Assembly: GCF_000332515.2 (NCBI RefSeq)
Contig: NZ_AOGZ02000005.1
Location: 1 to 16,200 of the forward strand
Length of the DNA: 16,200 nucleotides
Direction of reading: 5' to 3'
DNA from: Leptospira wolbachii serovar Codice str. CDC
GTDB taxonomy: Bacteria; Spirochaetota; Leptospiria; Leptospirales; Leptospiraceae
Shown here: one piece after another, positions 1 through 7,371 of the stretch
Layout of the letters: every line of letters starts with the position of its first letter
Numbering within the stretch: position 1 is the first letter of the stretch
Notes under the pieces: generated by a model
What the model saw: the letters and a program-made list of their open reading frames with translations, nothing else
Databases searched by the model: none
Told to the model about the DNA's origin: nothing
Made by a program: the position numbers and the translations under genes

Positions 1-1
1 C

Positions 2-550
2 ACTAAACTCTCTGTTTGGTGGCTCTCTCTAGGTATCAAGCTCGATCGCATTCAACCAGGTAAACCTTACCAAAATGGCGCTCATGAAAGAATGCATAGA
101 GACATGGCTCGAGAACTACAACATGAAATCGTTGGTAACATCACTCTCTTCCAAAAACTCTTCGATAAATGGAGAATTGAATTCAATAGAGAAAGACCAC
201 ACGAAGCTCTTAACATGAAAACTCCAGAACAAATCTATGTTAAATCGGAAAAACTTTTTGATCCGAACGCTGAACTTCTAATCGCCTATCCGTTTGGATT
301 CAAGCAAAGACATGTTAACGATCGCGGTTACATCAATTACAATGGAAATCTCATCATGATCGGAAATCCTTTTAACGGGTTTAATGTCGGTATTAAAAAA
401 GAATTCGATTCCGTTTCTATTTGGTTCGGAAATAATAAGTTAGGTAATCTCGATCAAAATTTATTCTTGATTAATCCTGATTCCAATTCATATAAAGTTC
501 ATAAACCAAGGAAGGTTACTAAAAAGTACTACCCTTCTCCTGACGCATGA
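2..550 (+). CDS. IS481-family transposase, C-terminal part (5' end outside window)
   Basis: This is the C-terminal portion of a DDE transposase with the integrase-core fold, which would cut and join the ends of its own insertion sequence. The reading frame is open from base 2, so the true start lies upstream of the window and the first ATG at 92 is internal. Seen: the block PYQNGAHERMHRD (bases 68-106), whose E in AHERM is the expected third acidic residue of the DDE triad, then WRIEFNRERPHEAL, a hallmark of IS481/IS3-type integrase cores. About 100 residues follow, ending at the TGA at 548-550, just before the terminal repeat. Relative to the copy at 9809-11029 this one has no frameshift in the shared part, so it could be intact and could in principle act on both copies. 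The missing N-terminal half prevents judging that. Confidence 0.85.
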   Translation, partial: TKLSVWWLSLGIKLDRIQPGKPYQNGAHERMHRDMARELQHEIVGNITLFQKLFDKWRIEFNRERPHEALNMKTPEQIYVKSEKLFDPNAELLIAYPFGFKQRHVNDRGYINYNGNLIMIGNPFNGFNVGIKKEFDSVSIWFGNNKLGNLDQNLFLINPDSNSYKVHKPRKVTKKYYPSPDA

Positions 551-552
551 AC

Positions 553-576
553 GTTACCCATGTCTTGAAGTCATAC
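553..576 (+). repeat. Right terminal inverted repeat of IS copy 1
   Basis: The 24-bp sequence is identical to the right end of the second copy (11032-11055). Its reverse complement matches the left end at 9711-9733 with one gap and two mismatches, sharing the inner 12-mer GACATGGGTAAC. Confidence 0.75.
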
Positions 577-689
577 CGGAATCTATTCCTCTCAAGAAGG
601 TAATAGATAAATTTCAAAAGAACATATCATCTTTTATTGCTTTATTATTCAAACAATAGAACAAACAAATTAGTATATAAGCTTTGCAC

Positions 690-1196
690 ATGAATCAATT
701 ATTTCTTAAGGAATTTAAAACACTAGATCAAATAAACACTAAATCTAGACCTCAATCAGAAAAAATTTATGATGAATTATTCAATTTTACTATATCTTAC
801 AGAAATCTAAATACCTCTACCAAAGAAATATTCAGAAACAGTTTACCGAAAGGCTTAAAACGGAAATTTCTTGGCTTCAGCGGTTTCCTAGCTGAATATG
901 CAATATTCAAAAAAAATAGTAAATATATTTCATCCTCATTGCTTTTTCACTGTATGGAAGATTTTTCAAACGATTTCAGAGAAAATATTAGATTTCTAAT
1001 CTTAATAAATCATTCTTCAATCCTTCTTGGAAATAAGTTAGAAAAATTCATAATAAACGAGATTGATAACTGTTCAGATAGAGCAAAAATATATTTCAAA
1101 AAATTTCTTGAGCGAGACGAATCACTGAACAATATTGATAAATTTGAAATACAATTGAAAGAAATTGATAACTTTCCAATTTATACAAAAAAATAA
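690..1196 (+). CDS. Hypothetical helical protein of cassette 0
   Basis: I do not recognise this protein of about 168 residues. It is lysine-rich with no signal peptide or membrane segment. Predicted content is mostly alpha-helical, with leucine/isoleucine-rich stretches such as LIFK-type helices and the segment IRFLILINHSSILLG in the second half, which resembles helical-repeat (HEAT/ARM-like) scaffolds only in a general way. I chose the ATG at 690; the frame is also open from a TTG at 684. Neither has a clear ribosome binding site. It is the only gene of its cassette between the IS remnant and attC1, on the strand expected for a cassette gene, followed by a hairpin that could end its transcript (1272-1301). 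The IS may have replaced or displaced its native upstream region. Confidence 0.6.
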   Translation: MNQLFLKEFKTLDQINTKSRPQSEKIYDELFNFTISYRNLNTSTKEIFRNSLPKGLKRKFLGFSGFLAEYAIFKKNSKYISSSLLFHCMEDFSNDFRENIRFLILINHSSILLGNKLEKFIINEIDNCSDRAKIYFKKFLERDESLNNIDKFEIQLKEIDNFPIYTKK

Positions 1197-1260
1197 TTTC
1201 AATAATACATAGATCTTATTTTAGATAAGCTAATTTTATTAAAATTCAGTTATTTAAAAA

Positions 1261-1301
1261 AATTCTTCTTTAGTTATGAAGAATTAAACTTCATAACTTT
1301 T
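1261..1301 (+). terminator. Two overlapping, mutually exclusive hairpins with T-run
   Basis: A perfect 10-bp inverted repeat, AGTTATGAAG (1272-1281) and CTTCATAACT (1289-1298) with a 7-nt loop, is followed by TTT, forming a plausible intrinsic terminator after the gene ending at 1196. A second perfect repeat, AATTCTTC (1261-1268) and GAAGAATT (1278-1285), shares its right arm with the left arm of the first, so only one can form at a time. The stems are AT-rich and the T-run is short, so function is uncertain. Confidence 0.4.
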
Positions 1302-1338
1302 ATGTAATAAAAAAATTGATAAAAGCCCCCAAACCAGC

Positions 1339-1500
1339 GCATAACAGCAACTAACCGCTTCGCTTCGGGACGCGCCCTCGCTTGGGCTGCGCCACATAGG
1401 CTTCTGGCACTCCTCTTGCTTACGCAAGCGTCGTTCCAGTCCCTAACGTCCCGTTCGGGACTCAGGGCCAGCCTACGTCGGTTAGTCTAGTTCGTTATAC
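1339..1500 (+). repeat. attC1 cassette recombination site
   Basis: R'' GCATAAC and R' GTTATAC flank a GC-rich imperfect palindrome. L'' arm AACTAACCG and L' arm CGGTTAGTC pair (one mismatch). The cut point is expected after G1494, making 1495 the first base of the next cassette. Internal landmarks shared by all sites are the hairpin around CGTCCC/GGGAC and the small hairpin CTTGC/GCAAG. Confidence 0.9.
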
Positions 1501-1528
1501 GGCATAAATAAAAGGAAATAGGAAAAAA

Positions 1529-2374
1529 ATGGTAGCAAAAAAGAAAATGCAACTAGGAAGGCCAAGGAAAAAAATTCAAGATTATATAATTGAATCCAAT
1601 AGCGCTGATTTCGGTAAAATGTCTGATTATTATGACTATCCAGTTAAAACATTTTTAAATTTTTTATGTATATCGCACTATGCTGTAGATTATTGCAAAA
1701 CTAAGTTTCCCAAAAATGCCGATAAAAAAATGGGTGTTGAAGCACAGAGACATTTAAATATCATTATCTTATCCATTCTACCAACAATAATGGGTCAATT
1801 TGAAACATTCCAAAAGTCATTGTTTTCAAAATGTCTTGAATATAGTGTATATTTAGACAACTTTGTACCATCTGAATTCCTAAAGAGATTGAAAGATATA
1901 CAAAGTTTAGAGATAGACTCACTTCGATTAACAGCCTATAGAGGACAGCCTGCGCAAGTAGGAACAATATTTGCTGATAGCCTCCATATATGGCATGACT
2001 CTCATAAAGTTAGTCACGCCTTCCGTGCATTAACTCAAGGAGTTGACTTTTACACAAAGGATCAAATAGAAGAATTGCAAATAATTTGGCAACTTAGACA
2101 CTCTATAGTACACACTGGTGGAACGATAACAAGACCAGACTCTCAAAAAAATTCAAAATTAAAAAAATTTGCTGATAAAAGTATTATCCTAAGCGAAACT
2201 TTCATTTCAACTTTAGGATACAAACTACACAATCTAATAAATAATTCTATCACGAGATATTCATCTGATTTTAAAGGAAAACTCTCTGCAGATACTCCTA
2301 TCGCAGTACAAAGAGAAATCGATTCGATGTTCAAAGTTGAATCGAAAATGCAATCTTCTTGGATTGTTCCTTAA
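1529..2374 (+). CDS. HEPN-like protein, possible RNase (cassette 1)
   Basis: This 281-residue cytosolic protein lacks signal or membrane segments. I do not recognise a named family. The sequence shows QLRHSIVH at residues 188-195, that is R190-x4-H195, which matches the R-x(4-6)-H catalytic motif of HEPN-fold ribonucleases found in abortive infection and TA systems. It lies in a predicted helix, followed by TGG as in several HEPN families, with an upstream helical region (about residues 75-130) that could form the rest of the bundle. The N-terminus is strongly basic (VAKKKMQLGRPRKK), which fits nucleic-acid binding. The start at ATG 1529 has AGGAAATAGG-type purine-rich sequence just upstream. 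It is the only gene of its cassette, running from 34 bp after the cut point to 11 bp before attC2's R'' box. RNase activity is inference from one motif. Confidence 0.6.
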   Translation: MVAKKKMQLGRPRKKIQDYIIESNSADFGKMSDYYDYPVKTFLNFLCISHYAVDYCKTKFPKNADKKMGVEAQRHLNIIILSILPTIMGQFETFQKSLFSKCLEYSVYLDNFVPSEFLKRLKDIQSLEIDSLRLTAYRGQPAQVGTIFADSLHIWHDSHKVSHAFRALTQGVDFYTKDQIEELQIIWQLRHSIVHTGGTITRPDSQKNSKLKKFADKSIILSETFISTLGYKLHNLINNSITRYSSDFKGKLSADTPIAVQREIDSMFKVESKMQSSWIVP

Positions 2375-2385
2375 TAATTTACGCC

Positions 2386-2548
2386 GTATAACAGCGACTA
2401 ACCGCTACGCTTCGGCACAAGGCCTCGCTCGGCCTGCGGCAAATTCCCTTTCTGTCACTCGCTCGCATGCGCAAGCTACGTGCCAGTCCCTAACGTCCCG
2501 TTCCGGGACTCAGGGTCAGGGAACTTCGGTAAGTCTAGTTCGTTATAC
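2386..2548 (+). repeat. attC2 cassette recombination site
   Basis: R'' GTATAAC and R' GTTATAC, with L'' GACTAACCG. The right arm reads CGGTAAGTC, so the pair has one mismatch. The inner stem AATTCCC/GGGAACTT differs from attC1 and belongs to the second attC subtype. The end of cassette 1 (GCCGTATAAC) is the exact reverse complement of its start (GTTATACGGC at 1494-1503). Confidence 0.9.
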
Positions 2549-2565
2549 GTAATTGCGAAAAAAAA

Positions 2566-3084
2566 ATGAAATCATTAAATTTAAACAAAGAAGATTTCAA
2601 GATTGAATACAGCAAAATTGAACTTATAAGCCTGTGGATAGATCCTAATTTTCAAAAAGAACTGGGATTATCGAACAATGATAAAAATGTCAAAAATAAT
2701 GATATAATTCTCTGTTCTTGCAATTATAAATTTAAGGAAAACAATTTTAAAATTCATTTTTCTCCCAACAATGAAACAGAAATTTCCAATTACATTAAAA
2801 ACATAAACTCTATACTTGCAGAATTTTTCCGAAACCAGGAACGGTATTTAGATAAAATTATCGACGCAGTTCTAGAATTAAAAAACAAATCTTGGCTTTC
2901 TTTAGGTGAGCCAATATTTCAAAAAATGGATATTTCACTCAAAATATATAAAATAAAAGAGATATCATTCAATTATAACAATTCTTATTCTGTCTTTCTA
3001 AATGATAATCAACTCTTTTTAGGACATGATATTGAAGTTCGAATATATAAAGAAAAAATTAAAGAAATTTGCTTAACTGGTTAG
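2566..3084 (+). CDS. DUF2262-like small protein (cassette 2)
   Basis: This 172-residue soluble protein has no signal peptide. The C-terminus, LFLGHDIEVRIYKEKIKEI followed by CLTG, resembles the end of DUF2262 proteins (a pattern like LFWGHSIxV with a final small residue), a family often found near polymorphic-toxin immunity genes. The middle (about residues 70-105) is a helical stretch beginning NNETEISNYIKNINSI, and most of the rest looks like beta strands. The family link is from memory of the pattern and is tentative; an immunity-like role is a further guess. The ATG at 2566 lies 23 bp after the cassette start, preceded by a run of A rather than a Shine-Dalgarno sequence. The cassette leaves 111 bp downstream, including a 17-bp perfect palindrome at 3100-3116 (ATATTTAC-G-GTAAATAT) of unknown role. 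Confidence 0.55.
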   Translation: MKSLNLNKEDFKIEYSKIELISLWIDPNFQKELGLSNNDKNVKNNDIILCSCNYKFKENNFKIHFSPNNETEISNYIKNINSILAEFFRNQERYLDKIIDAVLELKNKSWLSLGEPIFQKMDISLKIYKIKEISFNYNNSYSVFLNDNQLFLGHDIEVRIYKEKIKEICLTG

Positions 3085-3195
3085 GCTAATGAAAATCATA
3101 TATTTACGGTAAATATTTACTCTTAAAATAGAATAAAAAGACCGAACCAAGAAATATAAAATCAAAAAAAATAAATACTATAATATCGCAACTAC

Positions 3196-3356
3196 GTATA
3201 ACTTCCGCTAACCACTTCGCTTCGGGACTTCGCCCTCGCTCGGTCTGCGACACATAGGCTTCTGGCACTCCCCTTGCCTGCGCAAGTGTCGTTCCAGTCC
3301 CTAACGTCCCGTTGGGACTCAGGGCCAGCCTACGTCGGTTAGCTAGTTCGTTATAC
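3196..3356 (+). repeat. attC3 cassette recombination site
   Basis: R'' GTATAAC and R' GTTATAC. The arms are GCTAACC and GGTTAGC; each lacks one base compared with the usual GACTAACC/GGTTAGTC, a matched loss that keeps pairing. Cassette 2 start GTTATACGTA pairs with its own end TACGTATAAC. Confidence 0.88.
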
Positions 3357-3577
3357 GCCAGTTGCAAATTTTTCGTTTAAAATTAGAATAAGATTATTAA
3401 TCCTTTAAACATCTAAACCAAATTTTTTTATACACTTTGTAAGGTCATATAGAAATATTTAAAAAATTTGAATTTCCATCATTATCAGTAAGTCTCGATG
3501 AACAAATATCCCTTTTCATTTTGGAATCTAGAACTTAGAAAAAATATGATCTTAATTAAGAATAAAAACCAAAATAA
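3357..3577. other. AT-rich non-coding leader of cassette 3
   Basis: There are 221 bp between attC3 and the TPR gene. I see no convincing ORF, RNA gene or palindrome. The stretch is long for a cassette leader, so it may hold a promoter, but no clear -35/-10 pair stands out. Confidence 0.4.
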
Positions 3578-4180
3578 ATGAGAAATAAGCAAAAAATGAG
3601 AAATAAGGATACTAAATTTCAAATATATTTAACAAAAACATTTATAACTATTATTTTATTTGCATTAGTGTTTTGCAAAAATGATGAGCGCGAAGTTGAA
3701 GCATTGAAACTAAAACAACTTTTTGATGAGGGTAATTATATTGAAGTAATAAAATACTCTGAAATTTTGATGAAAAAATACCCCTCTTCAAAGAGCGGGT
3801 ATTTAATAATGATTTCTGTTGCTTATCAACAGTTAGGTAATTTAGAAATGACAAAATTTTATATAAAAAAGGCAATTGAGCTTGATAACTCTCAAGGCGA
3901 AAACTATGCTAATTTGGGTGTAATATATTTTAATGAAAAAAACTATAAAGACTCACTACCATATTTACTCGAGGGCCTTGAGAAGGGTGGTTATAAGGAC
4001 CCTTGTGCTTTAGTTTATGCTATTGGGTTATGCTATTCTGAATTAAAAGACGTAAATAATGCGGCTGGCGCCTTTCTCTCATTCCTTTCCAGATGTGAAA
4101 ATGAGTCTAGATTTATTGAGCAAATAAAAATTGCTAATATGTATTTATTCGCAAACAAAGAGAAAATTGAGATTCGATAG
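3578..4180 (+). CDS. TPR-repeat putative lipoprotein (cassette 3)
   Basis: This 200-residue protein has a basic N-terminus and a hydrophobic segment (about residues 21-32, TFITIILFALVF) ending at Cys33. That resembles a spirochaetal lipobox, although phenylalanine just before the cysteine is unusual, so it could instead be a single membrane anchor. The mature part contains at least three tetratricopeptide-like repeats, about residues 42-72 (LFDEGNYIEVIKYSEILMKK), 76-108 (AYQQLGNLEMTKFYIKKAIEL) and 110-140 (ANLGVIYFNEKNYKDSLPYL), with a further degenerate one to about 170. TPRs mediate protein-protein contacts, so an envelope-tethered scaffold is the likely role. Two starts are possible: ATG 3578 and a second ATG at 3596 (codon 7); the shorter gives a more normal signal length. 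About 260 bp downstream to attC4 is empty. Confidence 0.65.
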   Translation: MRNKQKMRNKDTKFQIYLTKTFITIILFALVFCKNDEREVEALKLKQLFDEGNYIEVIKYSEILMKKYPSSKSGYLIMISVAYQQLGNLEMTKFYIKKAIELDNSQGENYANLGVIYFNEKNYKDSLPYLLEGLEKGGYKDPCALVYAIGLCYSELKDVNNAAGAFLSFLSRCENESRFIEQIKIANMYLFANKEKIEIR

Positions 4181-4442
4181 AAGTTCAAAATCAATTTCTT
4201 CTTCCTTAATCGTCTAGAATTCCGATAATTCAAGAAGTATCACAATAGCTATGATCAATCTGCAACTTGGATCGCAAAAAGTTCTCTTTATATAGGCCAG
4301 CTCCCATTTGTAAATAGAAAAGATTTTCCTATGTGGCTAACGAAATCGTCGACCCAATATAAAAAGAAATAAACCATTAAAATGAAATTACATTAATCTT
4401 TTGAACTAAATTAAAATTTTCAAAATGATAAAAACAACCGGC
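4181..4442. other. Non-coding tail of cassette 3
   Basis: 262 bp of AT-rich sequence lies between the TPR gene and attC4. No ORF, terminator or RNA gene could be supported. It may be a decayed remnant. Confidence 0.35.
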
Positions 4443-4604
4443 GTATAACAGCACCTTAACGCTTCGCTTCGGCACGAGGCCTCGCTCGGTCTGCGACACA
4501 TAGGCTTCTGGCACTCCCCTTGCATCCGCAAGTGTCGTTCCAGTCCCTAACGTCCCGTTCGGGACTCAGGGTCAGCCTACGTCGTTAAGGCTAGTTCGTT
4601 ATGC
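4443..4604 (+). repeat. attC4 cassette recombination site
   Basis: R'' GTATAAC and R' GTTATGC. The arm pair CCTTAACG/CGTTAAGG is unlike the usual CTAACCG/CGGTTAG, but both sides have changed together. Cassette 3 start GTTATACGCC pairs with its end GGCGTATAAC. Confidence 0.9.
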
Positions 4605-4623
4605 GTCATTTTTAAAAAAATAT

Positions 4624-5559
4624 ATGTTTAATCATGAATACAAAGAATTTTATTCCCAACTTTATTCAGAACTCCAATCGGAATATTCTAGAATATATAA
4701 ACGTACTTCAGAAGATCCAGGAACTGCGGGCGATCAAGGAGAGGAAAACTGGGCTGAAATATTAAGAGATTGGCTTCCTGATTCATTTAAAATAATTACG
4801 AAGGGAAGAATAATCAATGAAAGAAATGAAACAAGCCCTCAAGTTGATATACTAGTTTTACACCCTGACTATCCTAAAATACTTCTTAACAAGAAATTAT
4901 ATTTTTCAAATGGAGTTTTAGCTGCTTTCGAATGTAAAAACACTCTTCGGATTAGAGATTTAGAAAAAATATTTCAAAATACAATAAAAATCAAAAATCT
5001 TTATCCAAAAAGAAAAGGAAACTTTTATAAAGAATTAAATAGCGGTATTATCTATGGAATCTTAGCTCATTCCTATGAATTTAGTAACAAAAAAGTAGAT
5101 CCAGAATTATTATTAGAAGACCAAATCTATAACCTTGATGAAAAAATAATCAATTCACCAATTGAAATGATCGATCTAATTTGTGTTTCAAATCTTGGAA
5201 CATGGGAAGCATACCGTACATCTTACATTAATACTAAAGGTGATGAGAAAAAAATTAGCACAATTACAGGTTACAATAGGTTTAACAATATTCTAGATAT
5301 CGATAAAAAAATTCTTCCATTGGCTATGTTGATATCTAAATTATATTGGAAACTCTCATGGCAATACCAGAGTTTACAAAGAGTAGCAACCTATTTTAAT
5401 AATATCTCAATATATTCAAGCTCGACATTTAGGCCAAGATTTTGGGAAAATTATAAATACTCCGATATAATAACTAAAGAATTAGATAATAATTTCGAAG
5501 AAATTAGTAAATCTGAAAAAATCTATGGATGGGATGAGTTTAATAATTTTAACTATTAA
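4624..5559 (+). CDS. DUF6602-like PD-(D/E)XK nuclease-like protein (cassette 4)
   Basis: This 311-residue soluble protein shows a restriction-endonuclease-like core near its N-terminus: a helix with GDQGEENW (E40), then after the LPDSFKI strand the segment SPQVDILVL (D75), then LAAFECKNTL (E103-C-K105). This E...D...ExK arrangement is the PD-(D/E)XK signature, and the spacing and the preceding GEExW...LP pattern match what I recall of DUF6602 proteins. The C-terminal two thirds (about 110-311) is unassigned and probably alpha-helical in its last 100 residues. It could cleave DNA or RNA as part of phage defence, but it is alone in the cassette with no methylase or partner. The ATG at 4624 follows an A-run 25 bp after the cassette start; no good ribosome binding site is visible. 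Confidence 0.65.
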   Translation: MFNHEYKEFYSQLYSELQSEYSRIYKRTSEDPGTAGDQGEENWAEILRDWLPDSFKIITKGRIINERNETSPQVDILVLHPDYPKILLNKKLYFSNGVLAAFECKNTLRIRDLEKIFQNTIKIKNLYPKRKGNFYKELNSGIIYGILAHSYEFSNKKVDPELLLEDQIYNLDEKIINSPIEMIDLICVSNLGTWEAYRTSYINTKGDEKKISTITGYNRFNNILDIDKKILPLAMLISKLYWKLSWQYQSLQRVATYFNNISIYSSSTFRPRFWENYKYSDIITKELDNNFEEISKSEKIYGWDEFNNFNY

Positions 5560-5571
5560 CTTAAAAACGAC

Positions 5572-5734
5572 GCATAACAGCGACTAACCGCTTCGCTTCG
5601 GGACTTCGCCCTCGCTCGGTCTGCGACACATAGGCTTCTGGCACTCCCCTTGCATTCGCAAGTGTCGTTCCAGTCCCTAACGTCCCGTTCGGGACTCAGG
5701 GCCAGCCTACTTCGGTTAGTCTAGTTCGTTATGC
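5572..5734 (+). repeat. attC5 cassette recombination site
   Basis: R'' GCATAAC and R' GTTATGC, arms GACTAACCG/CGGTTAGTC. Cassette 4 start GTTATGCGTC pairs with its end GACGCATAAC. Confidence 0.9.
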
Positions 5735-5804
5735 GAAATTTTTTAACCCTTGAATGACTTTCAGCTAAAAATTGAAACTATCAAAAAAAGATTCAAATCA
5801 AAAT

Positions 5805-6545
5805 ATGCTTAAACATATTAAAATGCATTTCAAAACAGATCAAAATGACAGATTGATTCTTATACTTTTTTGTATCAGTCTTCAAATTCTTATTTTAATT
5901 AGAATAAAATTTCCAATACTCCGTGGTCTAAACGACACGTTTATAGAAAATATACTAACATCAAGCATAACGATCGAAATCACTAATGATCTCTCTGTAG
6001 GATTTATTTCTGCCTGTATATTCTATTTCTTAGTAACAATTATTCCAAAAGTCAGACTAATCACAGAAAGCACTTATACTCTAAATTCACTACTAGCTTC
6101 ATTGTTAGATTCATATAATCGCACAAGGGTCTTCGGTCATGAAACACCAATTACACATGTAGATAGATCGACCTTAAGTATAGAATGGCTCGATAAAACA
6201 GTGGAAAAATTAAAAAAACATGATACTCAATTCTTGAGCCTAAAATTTGCGCTAGCTACAGCACATACAAGATATGATGATTTTAAAAACACATTACAGC
6301 TAGCAAACACTCTAGGGGCAAAACCTACTTTAAAATGGATCGTAATAGTTGATAAAGTTAGATTAATAGCTGAAAATTACGACAAACAACCTTTTGTAAA
6401 TAACGAAAGGATTCGAAGCATTGACGATCCAAACATTGATGATGACATTGGCCTGTTCAAAAAAACACTAGAATTTCGATTTCAGGAATTTTGCGAAGAA
6501 GTTAGAGACTGGATTATTATTTACGATAGCTACGAAGTTAAATAA
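5805..6545 (+). CDS. Two-helix inner-membrane protein of unknown function (cassette 5)
   Basis: I do not recognise this protein. From the ATG at 5805 it has 246 residues; the frame is also open from a TTG at 5772 (257 residues), and neither start has a ribosome binding site. Two hydrophobic segments are visible, about residues 17-33 (LILILFCISLQILILI) and 65-80 (VGFISACIFYFLVTII), followed by a cytosolic domain of about 165 residues. That domain contains long charged helices (EWLDKTVEKLKKHDTQFLSL) and a strand KWIVIVDKVRLI, with an acidic patch DDPNIDDDIG near residue 200. The layout, a short membrane hairpin plus a soluble effector-like domain, recalls several small phage-defence membrane proteins, but no motif fixes a function. 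The stop lies 8 bp before attC6. Confidence 0.6.
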   Translation: MLKHIKMHFKTDQNDRLILILFCISLQILILIRIKFPILRGLNDTFIENILTSSITIEITNDLSVGFISACIFYFLVTIIPKVRLITESTYTLNSLLASLLDSYNRTRVFGHETPITHVDRSTLSIEWLDKTVEKLKKHDTQFLSLKFALATAHTRYDDFKNTLQLANTLGAKPTLKWIVIVDKVRLIAENYDKQPFVNNERIRSIDDPNIDDDIGLFKKTLEFRFQEFCEEVRDWIIIYDSYEVK

Positions 6546-6553
6546 AAAACTTC

Positions 6554-6718
6554 GCATAACAGCGACTTACCGCTTCGCTTCGGGACAAGCCCTCGCTCGG
6601 CCTACGGCAAATTGTCCTCCTGGCATTCGCCTTGCCTTCGCAAGCTACATGCCAGTCCCTAACGTCCCGTTTCCGGGACTCAGGGTCGGACAACTTCGGT
6701 AAGTCTAGTTCGTTATAC
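6554..6718 (+). repeat. attC6 cassette recombination site
   Basis: R'' GCATAAC and R' GTTATAC. The arms are GACTTACCG/CGGTAAGTC, a double change relative to GACTAACCG/CGGTTAGTC. The inner stem AATTGTCC/GGACAACTT also differs from its neighbours in a matched way. Cassette 5 start GTTATGCGAA pairs with its end TTCGCATAAC. Confidence 0.9.
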
Positions 6719-6918
6719 GACATTTTTTAAAATTAATTCGAAGATTAATTCTGAGGTTTAAAAAATACCAAATTTTCTCAAATTTAACAAAACTTCTCTA
6801 AATCTCTCTCAAATTTCGACTTTACTAACTCAAAATAAAGCTTGAGATCAATTTATTACAAGAATACTGTTTCTTAGGTTTACTATTTCAGTACTAAAGT
6901 GGCCTTTTTCCTTGATTT
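6719..6918. other. Non-coding leader of the PIN cassette
   Basis: 200 AT-rich bp precede the PIN gene. The only promoter-like pair I can offer is TTGAGA (6842-6847), a 17-bp spacer, and TACTGT (6865-6870), which is weak. No antitoxin-sized ORF is present here; the partner gene lies downstream of the toxin instead. Confidence 0.3.
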
Positions 6919-7371
6919 ATGAGTAAAAGAAAATTTAGAGTTTATTTAGACAATTGTTGCTTTAACCGTCCATACGACAATCAAGATGACATCAAAATTA
7001 AAATTGAATCGCTAGCCAAACTTTTCATACAGGATGCAATCAAAAACAAGCAAATTGAATTAATTTGGTCATACATTTTAAAGTTTGAAAATGATCAAAA
7101 TCCTTACTTAGATAAACAAATAGCAATTGAAAAATGGGAAGAATTATCTGTATCTAACGTTGTAGAAAATGATGAAATATTGAAAAATGCTGAATCCATT
7201 TCTTCACTCGGAATAAAATCATTAGATGCTTTACACATTGCATGTGCAATCTCTGAAAAATGTGATTACTTTCTAACAACAGACAGAGGAATTTTAAAAA
7301 AATTTGGATTAATTAATAGCATCATTTTGATAAATCCAATTGAATTTGTTAGTATCCTGGAGGAATTATGA
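6919..7371 (+). CDS. PIN-domain ribonuclease, probable toxin (cassette 6)
   Basis: This 150-residue protein has the PIN fold of VapC-type metal-dependent ribonucleases. The acidic residues are in place: D11 in VYLDNCCFNRP, E57 in LKFENDQNP, D103 in SLDALHIACA and D122 in LTTDRGILKKF. The opening YLDNCCFNRPYD is typical of a PIN subgroup distinct from classical VapC, and the length is normal for a single-domain toxin. Its stop overlaps the ATG of the next gene by 4 bp (ATGA at 7368-7371), so the two are translationally coupled, but here the toxin comes first, the reverse of the usual vapBC order. It probably cleaves RNA when its partner is lost. The ATG at 6919 follows TTGATTT with no clear ribosome binding site. 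Confidence 0.85.
   Translation: MSKRKFRVYLDNCCFNRPYDNQDDIKIKIESLAKLFIQDAIKNKQIELIWSYILKFENDQNPYLDKQIAIEKWEELSVSNVVENDEILKNAESISSLGIKSLDALHIACAISEKCDYFLTTDRGILKKFGLINSIILINPIEFVSILEEL

Larger units (their letters stand above)
1..576 (+). mobile_element. IS481-family insertion sequence, 3' part (copy 1)
   Basis: This is the downstream part of an insertion sequence whose beginning lies before the window. Seen directly: it is nearly identical to the element at 9711-11055 and ends in the same 24-bp right terminal inverted repeat (553-576). Compared with the other copy it lacks one extra T (reads CACTAAAC at the window start) and keeps 8 bp (340-347, CAATGGAA) that the other copy has lost. The transposase frame is open over the part visible. 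Its left end and target duplication cannot be seen. It sits in the same cassette as the gene at 690-1196. Confidence 0.85.

Noticed and set aside
1764..1967. Antisense ORFs within cassette genes (1764-1967, 2143-2334, 3651-3875, 4033-4233, 14149-14361, 15287-15475, 15743-16018).
   Set aside because: All lie opposite well-supported + strand genes, lack ribosome binding sites and domains, and go against the uniform cassette orientation.
2337..2552. 71-codon ORF across attC2, and similar ORFs across the other sites (for example 3104-3367 on -, 6538-6723 on -, 7487-7777 on +, 13091-13306 on -, 14610-14846 on -).
   Set aside because: They are translations of the GC-rich attC repeat, which has few stops in AT-rich DNA. 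They begin in unrelated cassette sequence and have no consistent start or ribosome binding site.
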